From JABMOV01 sp964344305 (GTDB taxonomy: Bacteria > Fidelibacterota > Marinisomatia > Marinisomatales > JABMOV01): a DNA stretch of 64,000 bases. The notes beneath the pieces were generated by a model, which saw only the letters and a program-made list of their open reading frames with translations, did not search any database and had not been told where the DNA came from. Location of the stretch: NCBI GenBank assembly GCA_964344305.1, contig CAYFMT010000008.1, positions 29,723-93,722 on the forward strand, read 5' to 3'. The first letter of the stretch is position 1; the number at the start of each line of letters is the position of its first letter. The translations under genes were made by a program, and so were the position numbers. Positions 55,546 to 63,790 of this stretch are shown here, one piece after another.

Positions 55546-56472
55546 TTGAGTAATTATTCACATAAAAAATACATTTTTCAGGCGGAAAGTGACCGGAATG
55601 TCAGGCAATGGCATTTCTCTTTCGGTCAAGTTCTTGCTGCGGTTGGTTTTTCAACCGTATTGATCGCCGCTGTCCTCTTTTTTACTGCCGAAGTATTTAC
55701 CCAGTGGATCTACCAGAATCGCTTGAAAGAAATCCAGAGCGAATACAGTTCCATATTGACCACCCTGAATTTCCTCCAGGAAGAAGTCACAAACCTTGAC
55801 AGTCAACTTGGTGAAATTGAAGAACGAGACAAAGCTGTTCGTTCCTACGCTGATTTTCCACCTATCGACCAGGATGTCCGCGAACTGGGTATTGGAGGTG
55901 TTCATATTGAAAAGACACCGGACATGGATAATGTGCTTCCAAAGGTCAAGTCCCGTTTAACTGACCTTGAGATGGACATTGACCAGATTTCCAGACGAGT
56001 CAAACTGGAACTGGCCAGTTACGAAGATATCTATGACAAGGTGAAAAAGGACACAGAAAAACTGAAGCATATTCCATCCATTCGTCCCATGATTGGCGGG
56101 TATTTAAATTCCGGTTTTGGCTGGAGGCAGGATCCGCTGGATGGGAAACGCCGATTCCACTATGGTCTCGACATTACGGTTGGATCCGGTGCACCGATCC
56201 TTGCACCAGCAGATGGTGTGGTACAGGAAGCACGTATCCGTGGCGGTTACGGGAAATACGTTAAGATCAATCATGGCTACGGGTATAAAACACTCTTTCT
56301 CCACATGTCCCAGATCAATGTGAAAAAGGGTCAGGAAATAAAACGCGGCGACGTCCTGGGTAAAAGTGGAAGCACAGGTCGAACCAGTGGTCCTCACCTG
56401 CACTATGAGGTGCATTATTATGGAACACCTCAAAACCCCCTTGATTATTTCTTTACCGGAAATATCAAATAA
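55546..56472 (+). CDS. M23-family peptidase with membrane anchor
   Basis: 308 residues from a TTG start. A transmembrane helix (about 27-50) is followed by a coiled coil and a C-terminal LytM domain (about 195-300): HYGLDITVGSGAPILAPADG with the first zinc ligands and SGPHLHYEVHYYG with the HxH pair. All ligands are present, so it may be an active endopeptidase that cuts peptidoglycan cross-links. miaB starts 23 bases downstream. Confidence 0.92.
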   Translation: MSNYSHKKYIFQAESDRNVRQWHFSFGQVLAAVGFSTVLIAAVLFFTAEVFTQWIYQNRLKEIQSEYSSILTTLNFLQEEVTNLDSQLGEIEERDKAVRSYADFPPIDQDVRELGIGGVHIEKTPDMDNVLPKVKSRLTDLEMDIDQISRRVKLELASYEDIYDKVKKDTEKLKHIPSIRPMIGGYLNSGFGWRQDPLDGKRRFHYGLDITVGSGAPILAPADGVVQEARIRGGYGKYVKINHGYGYKTLFLHMSQINVKKGQEIKRGDVLGKSGSTGRTSGPHLHYEVHYYGTPQNPLDYFFTGNIK

Positions 56473-56495
56473 TTTATCCCTTCTAAACAATCTCC

Positions 56496-57821
56496 ATGAT
56501 GAAATCCTATTACATAGAAACCTATGGCTGTCAAATGAATGTGGCGGATAGTGAACTCATAGAGGGATTATTGCAAAAAGAAGGTTATGATGTTGCATCA
56601 TCCATGAACGATGCATCGGCCATTTTTGTTAACACATGCGCTATCCGTGAACACGCCGAGGATAAAGTGCATTCCCGATTGGGAGAGTTTCACCAGGTTA
56701 AAAAGGATAATCCTGACGTTGTCATTGGTGTACTTGGCTGCATGGCGCAACATTTAAAAGATGATATTCTAGAACACAAACCTTATGTTGATATCATTCT
56801 TGGACCTGACTCTTATCGATCCCTGCCAGACGTGCTCAACAGAAAGATCCACAACTCTAATCAACTGGTGGATACAACCCTGTCGAAATTCGAAGTATAT
56901 GACGATCTTTTTCCAAGTCGTAGAGAAGGGATCAACGCGTGGATATCCATCATGCGAGGATGCGATAAGTTTTGCTCCTTCTGCATTGTACCTTTTACAC
57001 GAGGAAGGGAGAGAAGCAGAAGCATCGATAGTATCGTCCAGGAAGCAAAACAGGCTGTCAATGAAGGATTTGTTGAAATTACCCTGCTGGGTCAAAATGT
57101 GAACTCTTATCGCATCGATGGGAATGAATTCCCTGATCTGCTGGGAGCCGTAGCAGATATTCCCGGTGTAGAACGGGTTCGTTTCACATCACCACATCCA
57201 CAGGATGTGAATCAGGACATGCTTGATGTCATGGCATCAAGGAAAATCATTTGTAAGTCCATTCATTTTCCGCTTCAAGCCGGTGCCAACAGAATCCTGC
57301 GTCGGATGAATAGGACCTACACGAAAGAGCATTTTCTATCCCTGGCAGATCAGATCAGAACCACTCTACCGGGAGTGGGTATCAGCACAGATATCATCGT
57401 TGGGTTTCCCGGCGAAACAGAACAAGATTTTCAGGAAACACTGGATGTGATGAACCACGTGAAATTTGATTCTGCGTTCACGTTCAAGTATTCTCCACGA
57501 CCTTGGACAAAAGCAGCACAATATTCTGATCAGGTACCTGAAGTGGAGAAACAGGATCGCCTGGAACGGTTGATCCACCTCCAGAAACAACACACACTGG
57601 ATAGAAACAGGGAGCTGGTTGGATCCACACAAATGGTACTGGTGGAAAAAGAGAGCAAACGATCATCCCTGCAATGGGCTGGAAGGACCGATTCAAACAA
57701 ATGGGTTATATTTGACAAAGAAGATGCTGAGATCAAGGATATCGTCCCTGTCCATATTGCCGAAGCGAAGGGCGTCAGCCTGCATGGTTCCATTCAACTT
57801 AAAGAAGAAGCTATACTATGA
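56496..57821 (+). CDS. miaB: tRNA-2-methylthio-N6-dimethylallyladenosine synthase
   Basis: 441 residues. N-terminal MTTase domain (ETYGCQMNVADSE, NTCAIREHAEDK, GVLGCMAQ) with three Cys for one cluster; radical-SAM CxxxCxxC in GCDKFCSFCIVPFTRG; C-terminal TRAM domain. It thiomethylates i6A37 of tRNAs. Its stop overlaps the LapA-like gene. Confidence 0.96.
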   Translation: MMKSYYIETYGCQMNVADSELIEGLLQKEGYDVASSMNDASAIFVNTCAIREHAEDKVHSRLGEFHQVKKDNPDVVIGVLGCMAQHLKDDILEHKPYVDIILGPDSYRSLPDVLNRKIHNSNQLVDTTLSKFEVYDDLFPSRREGINAWISIMRGCDKFCSFCIVPFTRGRERSRSIDSIVQEAKQAVNEGFVEITLLGQNVNSYRIDGNEFPDLLGAVADIPGVERVRFTSPHPQDVNQDMLDVMASRKIICKSIHFPLQAGANRILRRMNRTYTKEHFLSLADQIRTTLPGVGISTDIIVGFPGETEQDFQETLDVMNHVKFDSAFTFKYSPRPWTKAAQYSDQVPEVEKQDRLERLIHLQKQHTLDRNRELVGSTQMVLVEKESKRSSLQWAGRTDSNKWVIFDKEDAEIKDIVPVHIAEAKGVSLHGSIQLKEEAIL

Positions 57822-58135
57822 AATTGGTAAAAATATTTACTGGACTTGCTGTTGTTTTACTGCTGTTGTTATTCCTTATCAAGAATAACGATTCAGCAAA
57901 TATTGACCTGGTTTTTCGTTCCTATACCGACGTGAGCATATCCCTGATTTTACTGGGGTCACTGGCAGTGGGGATTGCCGTAGGCTATAGTGTGGCTGTT
58001 GCATCCATTCTGGCAGTGAAGGCTGAGAACCGAGCGTTGATTCAGAAAATCAAACAGGTGACAGAAGAATTAAATGATTTGAGGAATGTTGCCATAGATG
58101 AAGGCATTTATGATGTGGAAAGTGAGGAGGATTGA
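57818..58135 (+). CDS. LapA-domain (DUF1049) membrane protein
   Basis: 105 residues. Two transmembrane helices (about 4-24 and 40-67) flanking ANIDLVFRSYTDVSISLILLGSLAVGIAVGY, then a coiled-coil tail. In Enterobacteria LapA/LapB govern LPS assembly by controlling LpxC stability. Here too a TPR protein follows, making a LapA/LapB-like pair. Confidence 0.85.
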   Translation: MKLVKIFTGLAVVLLLLLFLIKNNDSANIDLVFRSYTDVSISLILLGSLAVGIAVGYSVAVASILAVKAENRALIQKIKQVTEELNDLRNVAIDEGIYDVESEED

Positions 58136-58137
58136 CC

Positions 58138-59196
58138 TTGGGATTTGACGCACTATTTCTGATTGTTCTCCTGTTGGTTGTCGTCGTGGGAGTTGTGGTA
58201 TATGTTCAACGAAAACCTGCTCATAAACATCAACTGGATTCCCTGTACACCGAAGCCCTGGATGCTTTACTCAAAGGTGATGCACGGCGGGCACTGCATA
58301 AACTTCGGGATGTCGTGAAACAGGATTCCTCCCATGTGAATGCGTATTTACAAATGGGAAATATTCTAAGAGAAAAGGCACCGCAGCAGGCTATTAAGAT
58401 TCACCAATCCTTGACGGTGAGACCAAACCTTACGGATGAAATGAAGATTGATATCCATCAGGCGCTGGCACAGGATTATCGAGCCATAGACAATTACCGG
58501 CGTGCAAAAGAAGAAGCGGAATTGATTTTAAAGGTCCAGCGTCGGAATCTGTGGGCCACGGAATTCCTGTTGAACCTTGAGGAGGAAAACCGGAACTGGT
58601 CCGAAGCAGCCCAACTGGCAAAACTGAGTCAGCGTATTCGGAGTACCGAGGACAAGAATCAACTGGCATCCTATCAGTTGTACGAGGGTCTTGACTTACT
58701 GGAATCGGGAAAAAAATCCGATGCCATTACCGCCATGACAAAGGCTACCAAGTTGGACCCGGACTATGGATTGCCCCACCGATATATTGGCGATATCCAT
58801 GAGGAGGATAGAAATCTCACGAAAGCTATTGCAAGCTGGGAGAATTTCGCCATCTTGGATAAGGATAAGGGTAAAGAAATTTATAGCAAGATTGAAACAG
58901 CGTTATTCGATCTGGGTCGCTTTAGTGAGATAGAGCAGTTTTATCGCCGTTTACTTGAGAAAGACGCAACAAATCTAGCTGCAGTTTCCAAACTGGCAAA
59001 TGTACTGGTGGAGAAGGGTAAAGGGGATGAAGCCCTGGCTCTTATCGAAAGCGCCTTGCAACAGAATGATCAGTCCATGCAGGCAAGATTAATGAAACTT
59101 AAGCTCTCCCTGGATAAAAAGACCCCCAGTGAGCTGGCTATTCAACTGGATGAAATACTGGATATCTGGAGTCGTAAAAATGGAAATGGCTCCTGA
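58138..59196 (+). CDS. LapB-like TPR protein
   Basis: 352 residues from the TTG at 58138, which has GGAGG seven bases upstream; an in-frame TTG at 58132 overlaps the previous stop but is too close to the site. One N-terminal membrane helix is followed by TPR repeats (ALLKGDARRALHKLRDVVKQDSSHVNAYLQMGNILRE ...). It resembles LapB (YciM) in layout and neighbour, but I see no C-terminal rubredoxin-like Cys motif, so the LapB function is not certain. Confidence 0.82.
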   Translation: MGFDALFLIVLLLVVVVGVVVYVQRKPAHKHQLDSLYTEALDALLKGDARRALHKLRDVVKQDSSHVNAYLQMGNILREKAPQQAIKIHQSLTVRPNLTDEMKIDIHQALAQDYRAIDNYRRAKEEAELILKVQRRNLWATEFLLNLEEENRNWSEAAQLAKLSQRIRSTEDKNQLASYQLYEGLDLLESGKKSDAITAMTKATKLDPDYGLPHRYIGDIHEEDRNLTKAIASWENFAILDKDKGKEIYSKIETALFDLGRFSEIEQFYRRLLEKDATNLAAVSKLANVLVEKGKGDEALALIESALQQNDQSMQARLMKLKLSLDKKTPSELAIQLDEILDIWSRKNGNGS

Positions 59197-59226
59197 TCCA
59201 ATTATGATTTCAATGATGTCCAATCC

Positions 59227-60096
59227 ATGAAATCAACGACCAAACATTCCTTCCTGTTTTTTATCATCTGCCTCACCGGTATCTACAGCCAGAACATTGA
59301 TATGTATCTATCCTTAATTGATGAAGGAAAGATTGAAGAGGTCCAGGCCAATTTACCATCCCTTGAATTAAAACATGCCAATGATCCGGGTGTGCTTTAC
59401 CTGAAAGCGCTTATTCATAAGAATGGTGAGGAATCCATTGAAATGTATCGCCAATTGATGAACGATCATCCTTCATCACAATATGCTGACGATGCAGCCA
59501 TGAAAATTGGTGAATATCTTTACGCAAGAGGGTTGTATTCCCAGGCGAGTAAAGCGTTTAGGGCAATCCCTGTAAAATACAGTAATACAAATCAGTTAGA
59601 GCGATCCATTCAATTGATGGTTAATAGTTATCTTGCCACAGGCGAAGAAGATTCTGCTCGAATATACCTGCGACTTTTTGGTGAGAAATATCCAAAACTC
59701 AATATCCATGGTTTTGGGCTCTCGGGTCTGGAGGATGCGAAAAAAACGCAGTTGGTTCAGATTGACCGGAAAACCGCTCAGAAGAAGATTGCTACGGCCA
59801 AGGAAAATCGTCCAAAACCAACAGTCACTATTGCAGTGCCATCAGATGTCCCTAAACCCTGGGTCATTCAGGTCGGTGCATTTGGTAATTACACCAATGC
59901 AAAAAATCTTAAGTTGAAGCTCGGTGAGGCAGGGTATTCGGTGATGATTGGTGAAATAGTATCCCGTGGTCGACGTCTTCATGTGGTTCGCGTGCAGCGT
60001 TACGCCACCCGGGAGGAAGCCCTGGATATTGGTGCGGACCTGAACAAACGATTTGGACTTGAATTCCGGGTTCTAAACGTACCGGAAAAGGGATAG
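59227..60096 (+). CDS. TPR and SPOR domain secreted protein
   Basis: 289 residues. Signal peptide (about 1-21). Tetratricopeptide-like repeats (about 25-170, YLKALIHKNGEESIEMYRQLM ...), a Lys-rich linker, and a C-terminal SPOR domain (PWVIQVGAFGNYTNAKNL ... RRLHVVRVQRYATREEA). SPOR domains bind glycan chains stripped of stem peptides at division sites. The tRNA-Sec gene begins 15 bases downstream. Confidence 0.88.
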   Translation: MKSTTKHSFLFFIICLTGIYSQNIDMYLSLIDEGKIEEVQANLPSLELKHANDPGVLYLKALIHKNGEESIEMYRQLMNDHPSSQYADDAAMKIGEYLYARGLYSQASKAFRAIPVKYSNTNQLERSIQLMVNSYLATGEEDSARIYLRLFGEKYPKLNIHGFGLSGLEDAKKTQLVQIDRKTAQKKIATAKENRPKPTVTIAVPSDVPKPWVIQVGAFGNYTNAKNLKLKLGEAGYSVMIGEIVSRGRRLHVVRVQRYATREEALDIGADLNKRFGLEFRVLNVPEKG

Positions 60097-60111
60097 TCAG
60101 CAGAAAAAATT

Positions 60112-60203
60112 GGGAATGATTGCGAGGCTGGTGCCCGCCGCGGTCTTCAAAACCGTTGTGACCAATAATCTGGTTAGCTGGGTTCGATTCCCAGGCGTTC
60201 CCG
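60112..60203 (+). tRNA. selC: Selenocysteine tRNA (anticodon TCA)
   Basis: 92 nt. An acceptor of 8 bp (GGGAATGA with GCGTTCCC; the eighth pair is A-G, mismatched) stacks on a 5-bp T stem (CTGGG-TTCGATT-CCCAG), the 8+5 geometry of bacterial tRNA-Sec. Anticodon loop CTTCAAA at 60145-60151 gives anticodon TCA (60147-60149). A long variable arm (GACCA-ATAATC-TGGTT) and discriminator G203 complete it. CCA is not encoded. It implies that this genome makes selenoproteins with SelA/SelB, which are not in this window. Confidence 0.92.
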
Positions 60204-60204
60204 C

Positions 60205-60417
60205 AAAATCGTGATGCGTAATTCGTGATTCGTGATGAGTGGAGCAGTATTTTTTTTAATTATGAGCTTGTCCATCGTAGCTTCAGCGTAGATGGATTCC
60301 CGCTAGTATCGTAATGCGTGAATTGTGATGTGTAATGTGAAGCTCTTTTCTGGAGTTATGTTTAACGGATCGATATGGCGCCTGTCCATCGAAGCCTTGG
60401 CGTAGATGGATTCCCGC
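60205..60417. repeat. Tandem composite repeat downstream of tRNA-Sec
   Basis: Two units of about 99 and 114 bp. Each starts with a heptamer-periodic tract (60209-60243: TCGTGAT, GCGTAAT, TCGTGAT, TCGTGAT, GAGTGGA; 60309-60343: TCGTAAT, GCGTGAA, TTGTGAT, GTGTAAT, GTGAAGC). Each ends in a palindrome (60271-60296 and 60385-60410: TCCATC/GATGGA arms) followed by TTCCCGC. The palindrome's inner stem changes from GCT/AGC to GCC/GGC between copies, a compensatory change. TTCCCGC (TTCCCGCAAAA at both outer ends) repeats the tRNA 3' end. From 60422 to 60612 I see nothing else. Confidence 0.88.
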
Positions 60418-60612
60418 AAAAAAGGTTTAAGTTGTAAGATTCAAGGAAGAAGTGAATTGCTTTCTTAGCTTGATTGAATCCTAATGTATTGGCGCTTTTC
60501 AGGTTAGTTATTCAATATTTGCAGAACGCTTCTATCTCTTTTCATGTAAAAGACTTAACTTGACCTTCAAGAATTAGCAGATAGCCCTTATGAAGAATAC
60601 TTTTTCCCAGTC

Positions 60613-62922
60613 ATGTTTCATTATTGTTTATTGTATCTAAGCCTCATTCTGTCCTGTCTACCTTCTCTGGTGCATTCACAGGCTGCTCGCATTGTTGTTG
60701 ATGGACGATTCAATGACTGGCAAAACCTCTCACCAGTTTATTCGGATCCTTCTGGTGATCAACAGAGTGGCGAGCTCGATTTCGGGGATCTCTGGATTTC
60801 CAATGATGAACAATTCCTGTTCATGCGATTGGAAACAACTGACCAGATAACCATGCAGGATGAGAATACTATTTCTCTTTTTATTGATGCAGACAATAAC
60901 TCTTCAACGGGTATACAGGTTCATGGCATCGGTGCTGAACTGGAATGGGTATTTGGTCAGAGAATTGGCACATTTTGGAATGGAGGGGGATCGGTTGAAA
61001 TACACCAATCCGATATCTGGATTGTAACCAGTCCTACAGTATCTGCAGAATCATTTGAGATCGCTCTGAAAAGGGGTTCTCAACCAGATCAACAAAACCA
61101 GTTATTCACAGGGAATACAATCAAAGTAGTTATAAAGGACAATGATACTGGTAATGACAGGATTCCTGATCAAGATGGTGGGATAGAATATTCATTTGAT
61201 GATACCACATCTTTACCTGAGTTAGAGCATTTATCTATTGGAAAATCAGATTCTGCGAATGTGAGGGTTTTATCTTACAATGTTCTAACTGATAACTTGT
61301 TTGAGCCATCTTTGACACCTGCTTACACCCGAATTCTACAGGCTCTTCAACCTCAGTTGATTGGATTCCAGGAGATATACAGCCATGACGCTCAGGAAAC
61401 ACTGGACATGATCGAATACATGTTGCCATCCCTGGAGGAACAGCAATGGTATAGTTCCAAGATATTACCAGATATTGTTACAGTCAGTCGATTTCCTATC
61501 AGTGACTCCTGGGCCATCGAGGGACAGAACAGTTCCAGTTTTAATGGCGCTTTCCTGATTGACCTGACAGAACAATTTGGGACAGATTTACTATTCATCA
61601 ATGCGCACCCACCTTGTTGTGACAATGATATTGGCAGGCAGTACGAAATTGATGCCATAATGGCCTTTATCAGGGATGCCAGGGCTCCGGGAGGTGACCT
61701 GACACTCCCACCTGGTACACCCATTATCATCACAGGAGACATGAATCTTGTAAGGGATGCGCAACAATTGACAACCCTGCTAACCGGACAGATTATAAAC
61801 ACGGATCAATTTGGTCCTCCTTTTGATCCTGATTGGGATAACACACCTCTGGCAGATAATTCACCACGATCGATCAATTTGCCAATGGAGTTCACCTGGT
61901 ACAATGAATTCAGCTCATTCAGTCCGGGACGGCTTGATTTCATCATTCACAGTGACAGCGTAATTGATTCTGCCCACAGTTTTGTTTTATTCACTCCTGC
62001 CATGTCACCGGATACACTGGATGCGAATAATCTGGAAGCACAGGATGTTGTACTGGTATCAGATCATTTACCGGTGGTTGCTGATTTCAGTTTTCAACCG
62101 GTTGGTCCTTCGGATTATAACGTGGTCATAACCGAAATAATGCCCAATCCTGCCTCAGTTTCAGATTCTTTCGGTGAATGGTTTGAAGTCTATAATAATG
62201 ATTCAAATGAAATTGATTTAAATGGCTGGACAATAAAAGGTAATGATTCAGATTATCATGGAATAACAGGTGATCCAGGTACATTGAGCCTATCACCAGG
62301 CGACTATTTTGTTTTTGGGACCAATGGTGACACTGATTTAAATGGCGGATACATTCCTGATTATGTGTACTCATCGTTTGTAATGGGAAATGATGATGAC
62401 TCAATCATCCTGGTTGATTCGCAGGGATTTGTTGTGGATGTAGTAGAGTACACCAGTTCATTCCCATTTGACAATGGTATTTCTATATACCTGAGAGGGT
62501 TGGAATATGAAAACAATCAGGATACCAGTTGGGCTGCATCATTTTCGAGCTATGGTGACGGAGACCTGGGCACTCCGGGGAAAGCATGGGATGATACGCT
62601 TACAACACATAGCGATATTTTCGTGCCAGATAAGTTTGTATTGATGCAGAATTTTCCCAACCCCTTTAACCCAACCACAACCATCGAATTCATTATACCC
62701 ACAGATCAATATGTTTCTCTGGTTATTTATGACGTCCAGGGACGATTTGTGGAAGATTTAATTAGTGGTAGAGCACGGCCATCGAAGCTTCATCGTAAAT
62801 GGATGGTGAGTGGCACGCATTCCATTGAATGGGATGCATCCCATGTGGCCAGTGGTGTATATTTCTGCAGAATGGTAGCTGATGGCTTCGTGAAAACAAA
62901 AAAACTTATGGTGATTAATTAA
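60613..62922 (+). CDS. Secreted endonuclease/phosphatase-like multidomain protein with T9SS sorting domain
   Basis: 769 residues. Signal peptide (1-22); a CBM9/DOMON-like beta domain (about 25-200, VDGRFNDWQNL); an endonuclease/exonuclease/phosphatase domain (about 210-495) with LIGFQEIYSH, IITGDMNLV, RLDFIIHSDS and the His pair VSDHLPVVADF; a lamin-tail domain (about 505-650, ITEIMPNPASVSDSFGEWFEVYNN); and a T9SS type-A domain (about 675-769, FPNPFNPTTTIEF). Probably a secreted nuclease or phosphoesterase for phosphorus scavenging. The sorting domain contains a 10-residue insertion (about 721-730). Confidence 0.9.
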   Translation: MFHYCLLYLSLILSCLPSLVHSQAARIVVDGRFNDWQNLSPVYSDPSGDQQSGELDFGDLWISNDEQFLFMRLETTDQITMQDENTISLFIDADNNSSTGIQVHGIGAELEWVFGQRIGTFWNGGGSVEIHQSDIWIVTSPTVSAESFEIALKRGSQPDQQNQLFTGNTIKVVIKDNDTGNDRIPDQDGGIEYSFDDTTSLPELEHLSIGKSDSANVRVLSYNVLTDNLFEPSLTPAYTRILQALQPQLIGFQEIYSHDAQETLDMIEYMLPSLEEQQWYSSKILPDIVTVSRFPISDSWAIEGQNSSSFNGAFLIDLTEQFGTDLLFINAHPPCCDNDIGRQYEIDAIMAFIRDARAPGGDLTLPPGTPIIITGDMNLVRDAQQLTTLLTGQIINTDQFGPPFDPDWDNTPLADNSPRSINLPMEFTWYNEFSSFSPGRLDFIIHSDSVIDSAHSFVLFTPAMSPDTLDANNLEAQDVVLVSDHLPVVADFSFQPVGPSDYNVVITEIMPNPASVSDSFGEWFEVYNNDSNEIDLNGWTIKGNDSDYHGITGDPGTLSLSPGDYFVFGTNGDTDLNGGYIPDYVYSSFVMGNDDDSIILVDSQGFVVDVVEYTSSFPFDNGISIYLRGLEYENNQDTSWAASFSSYGDGDLGTPGKAWDDTLTTHSDIFVPDKFVLMQNFPNPFNPTTTIEFIIPTDQYVSLVIYDVQGRFVEDLISGRARPSKLHRKWMVSGTHSIEWDASHVASGVYFCRMVADGFVKTKKLMVIN
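62773..62802 (+). repeat. In-frame palindromic repeat inside the sorting domain
   Basis: A 30-nt segment encoding ARPSKLHRKW interrupts the sorting domain. Its core CCATCGAAGCTTC...CGTAAATGGAT matches the palindromes at 60271 and 60385 (CCATCG[TA]AGC...CGTAGATGGAT). Removing it restores a typical sorting-domain line (ISGR then MVSGTHSIEW). Confidence 0.7.
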
Positions 62923-62983
62923 CAGGGGCAGGAGGGATTGTCCTGAATATTTTATAAACACTAATATTATAGTCTACTTCCAC

Positions 62984-63095
62984 CACCCACCATTCACCAC
63001 CACCCACTATTCACCACTAACCACTCACCACTAACCATTCACCATTAAGCCTTGAAACTTCCTCCTTAATCCTTAATCCTTCAACCTTCCTCATT
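62984..63095. repeat. Heptanucleotide tandem array at the bacteriohemerythrin 3' end
   Basis: Sixteen 7-bp units in register, including CACCACT, AACCACT, CACCACT, AACCATT, CACCATT, AAGCCTT, GAAACTT, CCTCCTT, AATCCTT (twice), CAACCTT, CCTCATT. The array runs through the stop codon of the hemerythrin gene (63081-63083) and into its last codons. Confidence 0.9.
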
Positions 63096-63509
63096 CAGGA
63101 ATTCTTTAAACTTCAGATCCTCTTCAAGGATATGATTGACAATCCATTTGGTTAAAAACTCCAGCATCTCAGTACCAAACTCTTCAGTGGATCCCTCTTT
63201 CAAAAATCGATTCCCTTTTTCCAGGATCATGCTTACGAGTCCTTCATGCAAGAACTTGTGATACTCATATTCAGACCAATTATATTGCTTGAATACGTCC
63301 TCTTCACGCTCAAAATGTCCTTTTGCATACTGAACCAGTTCCACAAACAAACTGTTTAGAATTATGGCTTCGGACCCTTCATTTCTTGCTCTATTTAGCT
63401 TGTTTAACAGATCCACCAGATGTTTATGATCATTATCAATAACCTCTACACCGATTTCCCAGGATTTTTCCCATGAAAGTGTCCGACTATTCGTCATTTT
63501 TTCACCCAT
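63081..63509 (-). CDS. Bacteriohemerythrin
   Basis: 142 residues. Di-iron O2-binding helical bundle. All ligands fit the family spacing: H28 (DNDH), H65 and E69 (HFEREE), H84 and H88 (HKFLH), H126 and D131 (HILEED). Likely O2 storage, delivery or sensing. Its last codons lie within a heptamer array, suggesting that the array expanded into the 3' end. Confidence 0.95.
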   Translation of the reverse strand: MGEKMTNSRTLSWEKSWEIGVEVIDNDHKHLVDLLNKLNRARNEGSEAIILNSLFVELVQYAKGHFEREEDVFKQYNWSEYEYHKFLHEGLVSMILEKGNRFLKEGSTEEFGTEMLEFLTKWIVNHILEEDLKFKEFLNEEG

Positions 63510-63551
63510 ATGCTTTGTTAGCCCTTAATCTATGAATTTTAGTTGTGATGA

Positions 63552-63639
63552 AGTGTTACAGTGTAAGAGTGCAAGAGTGCAAGAGTGTTAAAGCGTTAAT
63601 GTGTTAAAGTGTTCGGGTGTTCAGGTGATCGTGAGTCGT
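63552..63639. repeat. Octanucleotide-periodic array
   Basis: Eleven 8-bp units: AGTGTTAC, AGTGTAAG, AGTGCAAG twice, AGTGTTAA, AGCGTTAA, TGTGTTAA, AGTGTTCG, GGTGTTCA, GGTGATCG, TGAGTCGT. It lies between the hemerythrin start and the next heptamer array, and has a different period and sequence. Confidence 0.8.
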
Positions 63640-63671
63640 GCATTGAAAACGGAATGTCCTGGTCTTTGCAT

Positions 63672-63790
63672 AACCACTAACCATTCACCACTAACCATTC
63701 ACCACTAACCACTCACCACTAACCACTCACCATTCACCACTCACCATTCACCATTAAGCCTTAAAACGTTATCCTTCCTCCTTAATCCTT
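63672..63790. repeat. Heptanucleotide tandem array at the response-regulator 3' end
   Basis: Seventeen 7-bp units in register: AACCACT/AACCATT/CACCACT/CACCATT mixtures, then AAGCCTT, AAAACGT, TATCCTT, CCTCCTT, AATCCTT. The tail repeats the order seen at 63047-63074. The array covers the stop codon at 63782-63784. Confidence 0.9.

Noticed and set aside
60112..60203. tRNA read as tRNA-Ser because of the long variable arm
   Set aside because: The anticodon is TCA, not a Ser anticodon, and the acceptor/T-stem geometry is that of tRNA-Sec.
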